Assembly (NCBI RefSeq): GCF_017355855.1
Contig: NZ_JAFEWD010000004.1
Span: forward strand, 62,001-126,000
DNA length: 64,000 nucleotides
Direction: 5' to 3'
Source of the DNA: Pedobacter sp. SYSU D00535
Lineage (GTDB): Bacteria; Bacteroidota; Bacteroidia; Sphingobacteriales; Sphingobacteriaceae
Part shown: piece by piece, positions 55,044-64,000 of the stretch
How positions within the stretch are numbered: the stretch's first letter is position 1
Layout of the letters: every line of letters starts with the position of its first letter
Notes under the pieces: generated by a model
The model's input: only the letters and a program-made list of their open reading frames with translations
The model's database searches: none
Told to the model about the DNA's origin: nothing
Position numbers and translations under genes: made by a program

Positions 55044-55130
55044 AAGCAGTAAATTCTTCGACCCTGATCGGCCGTATTTCAAATATAGAATTGTCTTTTG
55101 TTTCTGTTGATAAAATATGAAATGACCTTC

Positions 55131-56096
55131 TTAAATACTTTGCGCTTTTTCAGCTATGTCAACCGCACGGTGTTCATTCATACACTTGAAGTGCCCCAAG
55201 GGACATTTCTTGTACCCAATTTTCGAGCAAGGTCGGCATTTCAAGCCGTTCACTTCAAAAAGGGAATGTCTATCTACTTTGTACGGATACATGCCCAGCT
55301 CAGGCACCGTGTTTCCCCAAACAGACACGATTGGCTTATTGAAAGCGGATGCAATGTGCATGAGGCCGGTATCATGAGTGATTACACTATCGGCCATTTT
55401 TACAATATAAGAGGACTCTTCTAATGAAAACTTTCCGCAGCCATTAAATACATGGCTGCCGACCAGTTTTGCTATTTCTTCTCCATTTATATGGTCGTCT
55501 TTCCCTCCTAAAAGCACTATCGGCCGGGTCATCGCCTTGCAAATTTCCACAAGCTTTGGCAAGGGAAGACGCTTAGTTGCGTGCTGTGCGCCAATGACCA
55601 ATGCGATATAGTTGTGGTGTGTAGCTGGTAGAAGTTTTTCTAGCTGATGTTCATTCTCAAAGAAGAAATCCAGTCCTTTTCCATCGTTTTTTACTCCAAG
55701 AAAAGCTACAGCCTCCAAGTAACGGTCAACGATGTGCTTCTCCGGCATTCTGTCGATCTTCAAATTAACCAACAACCATTTCTCAATATTCAATTTATTG
55801 AAGGAAGACGACTTTACCCCCAATCTGAACTTAAGTACTTTGGTTCGAACGTTATTGTGGAGGTCGATAACGTAGTCAAATTCTTCTTTCCTTAGCTCTT
55901 CGATGGTAGCTGATAGCGTCTTTTCCAGGACATGAAGCTTGTCGATATACGGATTGGCATTTAAAACCGATTTAAAGGTACTTTTAGTAAGAAAGTGGAC
56001 TTCAGCCTCTGGTATTTGCTGCTTTAGGCATCGAACAACAGGGCTCGTGAGGACGATATCACCAATAGAGCTAAAACGAATAACTAGAATTTTCAA
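55131..56096 (-). CDS. Family 9 glycosyltransferase (heptosyltransferase-like)
   Basis: A 321-residue GT-B enzyme of the heptosyltransferase type, probably adding a sugar to the LPS core. The N-terminal IRFSSIGDIVLTSPVVRCLK and the C-terminal VITHDTGLMHIASAFNKPIV with VWGNTVPEL are the family signatures. A Cys-rich end (LKCRPCSKIGYKKCPLGHF) follows. It lies one base after the polX-like gene and is co-transcribed. The acceptor is unknown. Confidence 0.9.
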   Translation of the reverse strand: MKILVIRFSSIGDIVLTSPVVRCLKQQIPEAEVHFLTKSTFKSVLNANPYIDKLHVLEKTLSATIEELRKEEFDYVIDLHNNVRTKVLKFRLGVKSSSFNKLNIEKWLLVNLKIDRMPEKHIVDRYLEAVAFLGVKNDGKGLDFFFENEHQLEKLLPATHHNYIALVIGAQHATKRLPLPKLVEICKAMTRPIVLLGGKDDHINGEEIAKLVGSHVFNGCGKFSLEESSYIVKMADSVITHDTGLMHIASAFNKPIVSVWGNTVPELGMYPYKVDRHSLFEVNGLKCRPCSKIGYKKCPLGHFKCMNEHRAVDIAEKAQSI

Positions 56097-56097
56097 G

Positions 56098-57774
56098 TTA
56101 GTTGCCGCCTTTCTTTTGTTTAAAACGAGCTTCGATATCCGTAACGTTTAATGCATTGAGACAGTTTGCGGCCGTTAGGCCCCCTTTTCGAGCTACATTC
56201 ACTCCATAGCGGGTATCCAAAAATCCCGGAAGGCTATGTGCATCAGGATTTATTGATAACATAACTCCTTTTTCCTGGGCGTATTGATGCCAACGCCAAT
56301 CCAAATCCAAACGAAGAGGATTGGAGTTTATTTCAATAACGACCTGGTTAGCTGCACAGGCATCTATTACTTTCCTGAAATCCACTGGATAACCGTTTCG
56401 GGTTAAAAGCATACGGCCAGTTGGATGTCCTAGAATAGTGGTGTGCGGATTTTCGATTGCTGAAATTAGTCTGTTTGTTGCCTTTTCTTCAGTCATTTTG
56501 AACATAGAGTGGATAGAGGCGATCACAAAATCAAAAGTAGCAAGGATTTCATCTGGATAGTCAAGTGAGCCGTCGAATAGAATGTCCGATTCAATTCCCT
56601 TAAAAATCCGAAAATTATCCAGCTTCGCGTTGAGTCGATCAATTTCTTCGTGTTGAGCAAGTATCTGTTCTGCTTTTAAACCCTTCGCGTAGAAAGCTGA
56701 CTGTGAGTGGTCGCTAATTCCCATGTATTCGAGTTTAAGCTGATCCCGGCAATAGATCGCCATTTCTTCAAGGGAGTGCATGCCATCACTCCAGGTACTA
56801 TGACAATGCAGCGTTCCTTTCAAATCTCTCCACTCTATCAATTCAGGAAGCTTCCCACTTGCCGCCAATTCAAACTCGTTTAAACCTTCGCGAAGTTCGG
56901 GTTCTATGTATGGGAGGGAGGCTGCCTTATAAATCTCTTCCTCAGTTGCAACAGGAAGGTAAGGAGAGGGTAGTCTTTCCAGTAATTGCGTCCAATGCTT
57001 TTCAGATGCGGTTAGTCTGGCTAAGTGAAAGCCTAACTCCTCCTTTTCGCAGAAGTTAATGATGATTTTTATACCGGTAGTATGTTCCGCTTGTATGCAA
57101 TCGTCGTCTTGAGATGTTATATTGATGGAAGAAATAGCCTTTAGTTTGGATATCGCTTCCGATAAACGTCCTACCACCAGAAGATCCAGTCCGTCAATTA
57201 TTTCGCACTTCCGTCTAAAATCTCCTGTAAAGGAAACTGAAGTTTCGGGTAGGGCCTGAGTCAGCTCCTCATACACTGATTGCGCTACCTCCTGCACCTG
57301 CGCATACAGAAATCTTCCATTACTTGCTATCTTAAACTCAATAGCTTTTTTTATTTCCTCCTGGGTTTTCAGTCCAAACCCCTTCGCCTCAATCAAACGA
57401 TTTTCATTGCATGCATAGAAAAGTTCTCCGACGCTGTTGATGCCCAGATCCTTCCATATAACGTTCACCTTTTTAGGCCCTACACCTTTTATTCCGAGTA
57501 TTTCAACCACTCCTTCTGGTGTTTCAGCCATCAGCTCTTCTAGTTCTTGCATGGTGCCAGTTTCTAAAAGCTCAGCGATCTTCGCAGCAGTGCTTTTTCC
57601 AATACTATCGATCTGCTCAATTTCCTTGATCTGTTTTTTGGCTATGGGATAGGGCAGTTTTCCAATTTTATAGGCAGCTGCTGCTAGCGACTTTGCCTTG
57701 AACTGGTTGATTTCGTGCAACTCAATAAGCTGACTGAGCAAATTTAGCTTTTTGGAGACGGCTTTATTATCCAT
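56098..57774 (-). CDS. PolX-family DNA polymerase / PHP-domain protein with degenerate polymerase site
   Basis: A 558-residue protein with an N-terminal helix-hairpin-helix, a polymerase X region (about 150-310) and a C-terminal PHP phosphoesterase. The polymerase signature is damaged: GDFRRKCEIIDGLDLL replaces the usual GS-x-RR...GDID, so the first catalytic Asp is Gly195 (57190-57192), and the third Asp position reads GIKIIIN instead of VDLRV. The PHP metal sites are intact (LHCHSTWSDG, GISDHSQ, IESDILFDG, ILGHPTGR, INPDAH). It is therefore probably a nuclease rather than a polymerase. The GT9 gene follows one base later. Confidence 0.87.
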   Translation of the reverse strand: MDNKAVSKKLNLLSQLIELHEINQFKAKSLAAAAYKIGKLPYPIAKKQIKEIEQIDSIGKSTAAKIAELLETGTMQELEELMAETPEGVVEILGIKGVGPKKVNVIWKDLGINSVGELFYACNENRLIEAKGFGLKTQEEIKKAIEFKIASNGRFLYAQVQEVAQSVYEELTQALPETSVSFTGDFRRKCEIIDGLDLLVVGRLSEAISKLKAISSINITSQDDDCIQAEHTTGIKIIINFCEKEELGFHLARLTASEKHWTQLLERLPSPYLPVATEEEIYKAASLPYIEPELREGLNEFELAASGKLPELIEWRDLKGTLHCHSTWSDGMHSLEEMAIYCRDQLKLEYMGISDHSQSAFYAKGLKAEQILAQHEEIDRLNAKLDNFRIFKGIESDILFDGSLDYPDEILATFDFVIASIHSMFKMTEEKATNRLISAIENPHTTILGHPTGRMLLTRNGYPVDFRKVIDACAANQVVIEINSNPLRLDLDWRWHQYAQEKGVMLSINPDAHSLPGFLDTRYGVNVARKGGLTAANCLNALNVTDIEARFKQKKGGN

Positions 57775-57861
57775 GTTATTCTTTCAAAAATACGTATCTG
57801 GCATTCCTTAGCCAAAAAACACTACTATTCTTTTACTGTTAGTTCCTATAATTTCATTTCA

Positions 57862-58947
57862 ATGCAGGCAGCCACTATGAACCGATCGGTTCAAATACTA
57901 TTCTTGTTTTTCTTGTTTTTCGGAGGGTTATATTTTGCTCGTGCTTTTCTTATTCCCTTTACCCTTGCAGGTATCATCTCTATGCTTTTGCTTCCGTTGA
58001 GTCAGAAGATAGAAAGTCGCGGAGTTAGTCGTCCTGCTGCTGCATTTATTTCTCTGCTGGTGTTAATTTCGGTTGTAGCCGGATTGATATTCTTATTAGG
58101 CTGGCAGATTTCGGGTCTGGCGAAAGATCTGGATCAAATGAAGCAGCAAATTTCTCAGTTTGTAGATCAGATCAAAGCTTTTTTAAATTATAAACTTGGG
58201 ATTTCGGGGCAGCAGCAGCAAAAATTATTAAATCCGGCCACCGGCTCTACCAGCGGTATGTCTCAGGTGTTAGCCGGCTTGATGAGCTTTACTGTAGATT
58301 TCGTTTTGTGCATTGTATACATCTTCATTTTTTTGTATTTCCGGTCCCACCTAAAAAAGTTCATCTTAAAACTTGTACCTGACGATGAACAGGAGAAGAC
58401 AGAGACAATCATCCGCGATTCGACCAGCGTTGCCCATAAATATCTTTCTGGCCTGGCTATCATGATCGTAATGCTTTGGATTTTGTATGGCATTGGTTTT
58501 TCAATCGTTGGTATCCGGAACGCAGGTTTCTTTGCAGTCCTTTGCGGGATGCTGGAAATAGTGCCTTTTGTGGGCAACCTGCTAGGAACGGGGATAACGG
58601 TGTTGATGGCTCTATCTCAAGGGGGTGGGGGTGGCATGGCGATAGGCGTTTTTTGTACCTATCTCTTTGTTCAGTTTGTCCAAAGCTATATCATTGAACC
58701 AATGGTAGTAGGGTCGGAAGTTAACCTCAACCCCTTGTTTACCATCGTCGCCTTGGTATTGGGTGATGCAGTATGGGGCGTTGCAGGCTTGGTAATGGCT
58801 ATCCCACTACTGGGAATTGCAAAAATTATTTGTGATAATGTCGATTCACTGAAGCCTTTTGGTTTTCTTATCGGGGAGGAGAAAGGGAAAAAGGAAAATA
58901 CCTTTTTTGCCAGAATGAAAAAGATGTTTAAAAAAGATAAGCCGTAG
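57862..58947 (+). CDS. AI-2E-family (UPF0118) membrane transporter
   Basis: A 361-residue inner-membrane protein with about seven helices. N-terminal FGGLYFARAFLIPFTLAGII, a soluble loop (about 80-135), then FFAVLCGMLEIVPFVGNLLG and AVWGVAGLVMAIPLLGIAKI are family hallmarks. Members export AI-2 or act as Na+/H+ antiporters; the substrate here is not readable. The last codons form one arm of a 16-bp inverted repeat. Confidence 0.88.
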   Translation: MQAATMNRSVQILFLFFLFFGGLYFARAFLIPFTLAGIISMLLLPLSQKIESRGVSRPAAAFISLLVLISVVAGLIFLLGWQISGLAKDLDQMKQQISQFVDQIKAFLNYKLGISGQQQQKLLNPATGSTSGMSQVLAGLMSFTVDFVLCIVYIFIFLYFRSHLKKFILKLVPDDEQEKTETIIRDSTSVAHKYLSGLAIMIVMLWILYGIGFSIVGIRNAGFFAVLCGMLEIVPFVGNLLGTGITVLMALSQGGGGGMAIGVFCTYLFVQFVQSYIIEPMVVGSEVNLNPLFTIVALVLGDAVWGVAGLVMAIPLLGIAKIICDNVDSLKPFGFLIGEEKGKKENTFFARMKKMFKKDKP

Positions 58948-58983
58948 CAGCTCCAGAGAGGCTATGGTGCTACGGCTTATCTT
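58934..58983. terminator. Bidirectional hairpin across both stop codons (AI-2E gene and sppA)
   Basis: AAGATAAGCCGTAGCA (58934-58949) pairs perfectly with TGCTACGGCTTATCTT (58968-58983). It contains the AI-2E gene stop (58945-58947) and reaches into the sppA stop (58982-58984). Six T follow on the minus strand, while plus-strand T tracts are weaker. Confidence 0.8.
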
Positions 58984-60748
58984 ACTTTATAATTATTTCG
59001 TAGGGAATTCGTGCTTGCAGTCCGGTAAACTTCAGTGCCGACTTAAGCTTCTGATAGTATTGATATTGTTCTCCTAGTTCCTGCTTAGCAAAATGCTCTT
59101 TCAGTTTGTCGCTCGACTTATCAAAAAGGGATTCGAAGGGGTCTTTTTGTATTGGGTAAGATACAATTTTATAGTCCTTTACTTTTGCCATCTTAGCCGC
59201 CGAAGCGATGGCCTGGTCTATTCCGCCAATCCTGTCCACTAAACCGATCCTGACAGCATCTACTCCGCTCCAAACTCTGCCCTGGCCGATCTGGTCCACA
59301 TAGGTCTGCGTCTTATTTCTGCCGGTTGCAACCTTTTGGGTAAAAGTATTGTAGATCTTATTTACTTCCTTTTGAATGATAAGCTTTTCGTAATCGGTAA
59401 GTGGGCGCGTAACTGTAGCGATATCTGCGTGTTCTCCTGTCTTTACCCTGTCGAAGGTTATCCCCAGCTTCTCGTTGAAGAAGCCTTGCATGTTTGGTAT
59501 AATTCCAAATACTCCTATTGAGCCGGTAATCGTATTGGGTTGGGCAAATATCGAATCGGCAGCACATGCAATATAATAGCCTCCAGAAGCAGCTACATCA
59601 CCCATAGATACAATAACAGGTTTCACTTTTTTTGTAAGTGCAACTTCTCTCCAGATTACATCCGAAGCAAGTGCACTACCTCCCGGCGAATTCACCCGGA
59701 GTACCACCGCCTTGACTTTCTCATCGGTACGAGCTTTTCTTATTGCTCTGGAAATTCGCTCCGACCCAATTGTCTCATCATCGCCTTCGCCACCCGTAAT
59801 TTCCCCCGACGCATAGACTACCGCAATTCGGCTGTTCATGTCTCCTTCTTCTGGCTTGTTGTTTTTGCTATAGTCTTCAATCGTTACCGATTTTACATCT
59901 TTATCTTTCTCAATTCCTGTCTTTGTTCGTAGTTCATCTAGAATTTGATCCTTGTAACGAAGGGCATCAACAAGTTTATAATTTACAGCATCAGTGGCAT
60001 TCTGTACTTTAAGCTGGTTGGCAATAGAATAAAGGGAATCTTGGGGTAACTTTCTGCTAGCTGAAATGCGGGCTAAGTAATGATTGTACATGGAACCAAG
60101 GAAAGTATGTACCTGTTCTCTATTTGCATCGCTCATCTTGTCAAGGATGAACGGTTCCACTGCGCTTTTGTAGGTTCCTACTTTTATAATTTGAGGATCA
60201 ATGTTGAGTTTATCTAACATCCCCTTAAAAAAGATCAGTTCTGAGCTGAATCCTGTAAACTCCACAAGTCCTTCCGGGTTCAAATAGATCTTGTCTGCCG
60301 CAGTGGCGAGGTAGTAAGATGTTTTTGTGTATACTTCGCTATAGGCGATGATAAACTTTCCGGATTTTTTGAAGTCGAGCAAACCATTCCGGATTTCCTC
60401 AATACTCGCTAGTCCTGTCTGCATACTTGAAACATCCAGATAGATACCTTTTATATTGTCATCGGCTTTTGCTCGCTTTAAGCTTAGGAGAATGTCGTTC
60501 AGACCGAGGCTTCTGTCTCCGCCAAGATCCCCGAGTTCTAAATTGGAAAAAGGCGATTTAGAGGTTCTTTCTACTACAGGGTAATCTAGCTTGACATGTA
60601 AGATTGAACCTGGTTTCACCTCCACCTGGTCGTTGCCGGCCTTTGAAACCACAGCCCCTATTATTACTGCGGTTATAACTATCAAAACTAAAAAAGAAAC
60701 AACGATACCTACTACAGATGCAAGTACCATTTTCAAAAATTGCTTCAT
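58982..60748 (-). CDS. sppA: Signal peptide peptidase SppA (long form)
   Basis: Degrades cleaved signal peptides in the inner membrane. 588 residues: an N-terminal membrane helix (about 10-32), then two S49 domains. The catalytic Lys lies in YLATAADKIYLNPEG and the Ser in SMGDVAASGGYYIACAADS, followed by TITGSIGVFG. Two domains and about 590 residues match the E. coli 67-kDa type. The start is ATG at 60748. The gene is alone on its strand. Confidence 0.93.
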   Translation of the reverse strand: MKQFLKMVLASVVGIVVSFLVLIVITAVIIGAVVSKAGNDQVEVKPGSILHVKLDYPVVERTSKSPFSNLELGDLGGDRSLGLNDILLSLKRAKADDNIKGIYLDVSSMQTGLASIEEIRNGLLDFKKSGKFIIAYSEVYTKTSYYLATAADKIYLNPEGLVEFTGFSSELIFFKGMLDKLNIDPQIIKVGTYKSAVEPFILDKMSDANREQVHTFLGSMYNHYLARISASRKLPQDSLYSIANQLKVQNATDAVNYKLVDALRYKDQILDELRTKTGIEKDKDVKSVTIEDYSKNNKPEEGDMNSRIAVVYASGEITGGEGDDETIGSERISRAIRKARTDEKVKAVVLRVNSPGGSALASDVIWREVALTKKVKPVIVSMGDVAASGGYYIACAADSIFAQPNTITGSIGVFGIIPNMQGFFNEKLGITFDRVKTGEHADIATVTRPLTDYEKLIIQKEVNKIYNTFTQKVATGRNKTQTYVDQIGQGRVWSGVDAVRIGLVDRIGGIDQAIASAAKMAKVKDYKIVSYPIQKDPFESLFDKSSDKLKEHFAKQELGEQYQYYQKLKSALKFTGLQARIPYEIIIK

Positions 60749-60792
60749 CTACTCTAAATCTTTTTTGTGTGCAAGTATACGTTAGATATAGA

Positions 60793-60800
60793 TATCTTTG
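60793..60800 (+). promoter_or_regulatory. folK-Hpt promoter
   Basis: TATCTTTG is an exact -7 box. Transcription from about 60805 is downstream of the alternative GTG start at 60767 and so favours ATG at 60827. Confidence 0.5.
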
Positions 60801-60826
60801 AAACGTTACAATTGTTTGCGATAATT

Positions 60827-61306
60827 ATGGAGGATGTTTATTTGTTACTAGGAAGCAACTTAGGCGACCGCGGCCGTTTTTTGCAACGAGCCATAGCAGA
60901 AGTGACAGAGAAGATCGCAAAAGTAGAAAAGGTTTCTTCCGTTTTCGAAACTGCTCCATGGGGTAAAAATGATGAGCCCGCTTACTTAAATCAGGCTGTT
61001 TTTTTTAAATCTCTTAAAACCGCGAAGGAAATATTACGTATAACCCAGGAAATCGAGCTGCACCTGGGGCGACAAAGAGAGGAAAAGTGGGGGTCACGAA
61101 CAATTGATATTGATATTCTATTTTACGGAGATCAAATTATCGAAGAACCGGAATTAATAATTCCTCATTTGCATTTTCACAACCGCCGTTTTGCGGTAGA
61201 ACCAATGCTGGAAATGGCCCCTGACCTTGTTCATCCCCGGCTAAAAAAAACGGTTAGGGTTTTAAGCGAAGAGCTTACAGATAACTTGTCAGTAGAAAAA
61301 ATATAA
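60827..61306 (+). CDS. folK: 2-amino-4-hydroxy-6-hydroxymethyldihydropteridine pyrophosphokinase
   Basis: Transfers pyrophosphate to the pterin in folate synthesis. 159 residues, the usual size. HPPK signatures: VYLLLGSNLGDRGRFLQRAI, the ETAPWGK loop and the stretch RQREEKWGSRTIDIDILFYG, followed by IPHLHFHNRRFAVEPM. The start is set by the promoter box just upstream. The Hpt gene follows after 9 bases. Confidence 0.94.
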   Translation: MEDVYLLLGSNLGDRGRFLQRAIAEVTEKIAKVEKVSSVFETAPWGKNDEPAYLNQAVFFKSLKTAKEILRITQEIELHLGRQREEKWGSRTIDIDILFYGDQIIEEPELIIPHLHFHNRRFAVEPMLEMAPDLVHPRLKKTVRVLSEELTDNLSVEKI

Positions 61307-61315
61307 ATTTGAAAA

Positions 61316-61690
61316 ATGGCAGAAGCAACAAATAATTCAGGAATTGACTTATCTTATTTAAGTGAAATAGCCGGAGGGAGCGCTGAATTCATGATAGAGA
61401 TGATAGATATCTTTATTGAGCAAACCCCTTTGTACATGGAGCAGATGGAGGAAGCTGTAAAGGCATCCGACTGGAAAGGCGTTGGCGATGTGGCTCATAA
61501 AATTAAGCCTACCCTGGCTTTTATGGGATTAGAATCGGCCAAAGAACAAATGGCAGAGATAGAACGTAAGGCACGTACCCAGGATGGTGTAGAAGCCATT
61601 GAAGGTCAATTTTACGACATCAAACAGAAGTGTAACAACCTTTATCAAGATCTTGATAAAGCAAGAGAAGAACTTAAGGCGCAACTTTAA
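61316..61690 (+). CDS. Histidine phosphotransfer (Hpt) domain protein
   Basis: A 124-residue single-domain phosphorelay carrier. The four-helix bundle has the phospho-His in GVGDVAHKIKPTLAFMGL (residue 61, with Lys three positions on as in AHxLK). No kinase or receiver is adjacent, so it is an orphan relay component, probably serving hybrid kinases encoded elsewhere. It is co-transcribed with folK, 9 bases downstream, and its last codons form an arm of an inverted repeat. Confidence 0.88.
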   Translation: MAEATNNSGIDLSYLSEIAGGSAEFMIEMIDIFIEQTPLYMEQMEEAVKASDWKGVGDVAHKIKPTLAFMGLESAKEQMAEIERKARTQDGVEAIEGQFYDIKQKCNNLYQDLDKAREELKAQL

Positions 61691-61705
61691 AAACGCCTTA
61701 AGTTC
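61670..61705 (+). repeat. 12-bp inverted repeat across the Hpt stop codon
   Basis: GAACTTAAGGCG (61670-61681) pairs perfectly with CGCCTTAAGTTC (61694-61705). The stop codon lies in the loop. No T run follows, so it may act as a 3' stabiliser or a weak terminator. The next 214 bases contain no recognisable gene. Confidence 0.6.
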
Positions 61706-61919
61706 AATTCCTAAACTTTCTATTAAACGAGTTGCTTTTCTTTTTCCTGGTCGATCAATCTGATCGCGAGCAATACCTTTTGATTTTACTGAATATTAAG
61801 GCTTCCTATTTCTAATCCTCCTTTTGCAGATCTTTGAGACCTCTCCATTAGCGCTTTTCTTTTAACCCAAGCGTCACAACTTGTACTAGTATTTAGAAGT
61901 TGCAGTCCTCCTCAGATCC

Positions 61920-62645
61920 CTACCTTATAAGTCTGAATTGGGCAATCGAGAGGACGATATAGATAAATATAATTATGGGAACGGCAGCAAATTTGAATAT
62001 TAGAATCAGAACAGCCGATGAAAGCAGTAAAATGTAACGTAACAGATTTTCCTTGATATCTAAATTTCTGAATTTTAGTGAGATTAGCGGAACTTCCATT
62101 ACCAGTAATAGGCTCATTCCCAAACTAAATATAAATAAGAAGAAGGGGTTAAGAAGATAAGCACGCCAGAAAGAACTAGCGTCAGAAATTATTAGAGGAA
62201 GTGAGGCAATCAGCATTGCATTTGCCGGCGTGGGAAGTCCGATAAAATTGTCACTCTGACGAGTGTCGATATTAAACTTTGCCAGTCGCAGGGCGGAAAA
62301 GATAGCTATCAGAAATGCAGCATAGTTTAAATAAGTGCTTAATCCGGCAATTTGGTCTGCCTCAAGAAACAAGTGATAAACAATTACGGCTGGCAGGACA
62401 CCAAAGCTCACCATATCCGCAAGAGAATCTAATTCCTTTCCAATTTCGGAGTAGGCATGCAACAAACGCGCTAATAGACCATCAAAGAAGTCAAGTACTG
62501 CAGCTATGATAATAGCATAGCCCGCATATACTAAATTATCCATTCTTGTGGTGGTAGCTAAAGACGTGTTAAAGGCTAGCACGATACCAATACAGCCGCT
62601 TAATAGGTTTAAGCAGGTAATCGCATTTGGAATGTGTTTTTTCAT
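61920..62645 (-). CDS. pssA: CDP-diacylglycerol-serine O-phosphatidyltransferase
   Basis: Makes phosphatidylserine, the precursor of phosphatidylethanolamine, at the inner membrane. 241 residues with about seven helices. The CDP-alcohol phosphotransferase motif is complete in DGLLARLLHAYSEIGKELDS followed by LADMVSF (D-G-x2-A-R-x8-G-x3-D-x3-D). The start is ATG at 62645, giving KKHIPNAITCLNLLSGC; a start nine codons upstream would lie in the hairpin region and lacks support. It follows rho on the same strand. Confidence 0.92.
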   Translation of the reverse strand: MKKHIPNAITCLNLLSGCIGIVLAFNTSLATTTRMDNLVYAGYAIIIAAVLDFFDGLLARLLHAYSEIGKELDSLADMVSFGVLPAVIVYHLFLEADQIAGLSTYLNYAAFLIAIFSALRLAKFNIDTRQSDNFIGLPTPANAMLIASLPLIISDASSFWRAYLLNPFFLFIFSLGMSLLLVMEVPLISLKFRNLDIKENLLRYILLLSSAVLILIFKFAAVPIIIFIYIVLSIAQFRLIR

Positions 62646-62661
62646 GTTGCAAGTGCATAGT

Positions 62662-62690
62662 GCATAGCGCAACTTGATGTCGCGCTATGC
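62662..62690 (-). repeat. Hairpin between rho and pssA
   Basis: GCATAGCGC and GCGCTATGC form a perfect 9-bp stem with an 11-base loop. On the minus strand it lies 8 bases after the rho stop. It is not followed by T, so it is not a typical terminator. GTGCATA is repeated in tandem next to it (62653-62666). Confidence 0.55.
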
Positions 62691-62698
62691 TCATTGCT

Positions 62699-64000
<1,302 letters not shown>

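Noticed and set aside
60767-60826. GTG at 60767 as the folK start
   Set aside because: It precedes the TATCTTTG box, and the extra 20 residues are unlike the HPPK N-terminus.

Overview
The window reads as a chromosomal segment of a Bacteroidota bacterium, most likely a Sphingobacteriaceae (Pedobacter-like) species. The reasons are lineage-typical families (PUR-alpha-like DUF3276, a SecD-SecF fusion, orphan LytTR regulators, DUF1573 and YbbR proteins, Rho with a long N-terminal extension) and many copies of the Bacteroidota promoter box TAnnTTTG in front of genes, with few Shine-Dalgarno sequences. The placement is inference from gene content. I see no rRNA, CRISPR array, prophage or insertion sequence.

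Layout. 1-3.5 kb: guaA, an RsmB-like rRNA methyltransferase and MarC. 3.6-12.5 kb: a minus-strand pectin / rhamnogalacturonan degradation locus in two blocks. One block is CE8 pectinesterase, GH43, an esterase and PL9 pectate lyase; the other is GH105 and GH78. An OmpA-like lipoprotein gene lies between them and no SusC/SusD pair is present. 12.5-14.5 kb: sparse accessory DNA with a candidate structured RNA, an orphan LytTR response regulator, an inverted repeat, a 34-residue membrane peptide and tRNA-Arg(CCG). 14.7-33 kb: housekeeping genes (ychF, agmatinase-family gene, DUF3276, ABC exporter, Leu/Glu-type dehydrogenase, nusB, yajC, ybbR-coaE-nuclease-DUF5522-marR, ZIP-PAP2-methyltransferase, glmM-like, cysteine desulfurase, accD, fba) plus a hyperacidic/basic protein pair. 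34-36.8 kb: a small glycan module (unknown glycosyltransferase-like protein, flippase, GNAT). 36.9-43.7 kb: NDH-2, secDF, folA, thyA, ispE. 43.9-50.9 kb: LapA-like protein, a large peptidase/propeller/barrel protein, a low-GC gap with decayed coding, and a tgt-lptG-eamA operon. 51-64 kb: GT2, ECF sigma factor, rsmG, dprA, SixA phosphatase, polX with a GT9 enzyme, AI-2E protein, sppA, folK, Hpt, pssA and rho. rho is cut by the right edge.

Working together. The pectin enzymes would remove methyl and acyl groups, cleave the galacturonan backbone, and release rhamnose, arabinose or xylose and unsaturated galacturonic acid. Core genes form compact operons with overlaps of a few bases. Several convergent pairs share inverted repeats that include their stop codons.

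Most notable: the charge-complementary gene pair at 30.1-30.9 kb; the candidate RNA at 12.77 kb; the small membrane peptide at 14.1 kb; a dehydrogenase with Gln in place of its catalytic Lys; a PolX with a degenerate polymerase site but an intact PHP domain; and a 943-residue protein that joins an HExxH peptidase, a propeller and an apparent outer-membrane barrel. Starts were revised for guaA, ndh, thyA, folK, pssA, the SixA-like gene and the small basic gene.
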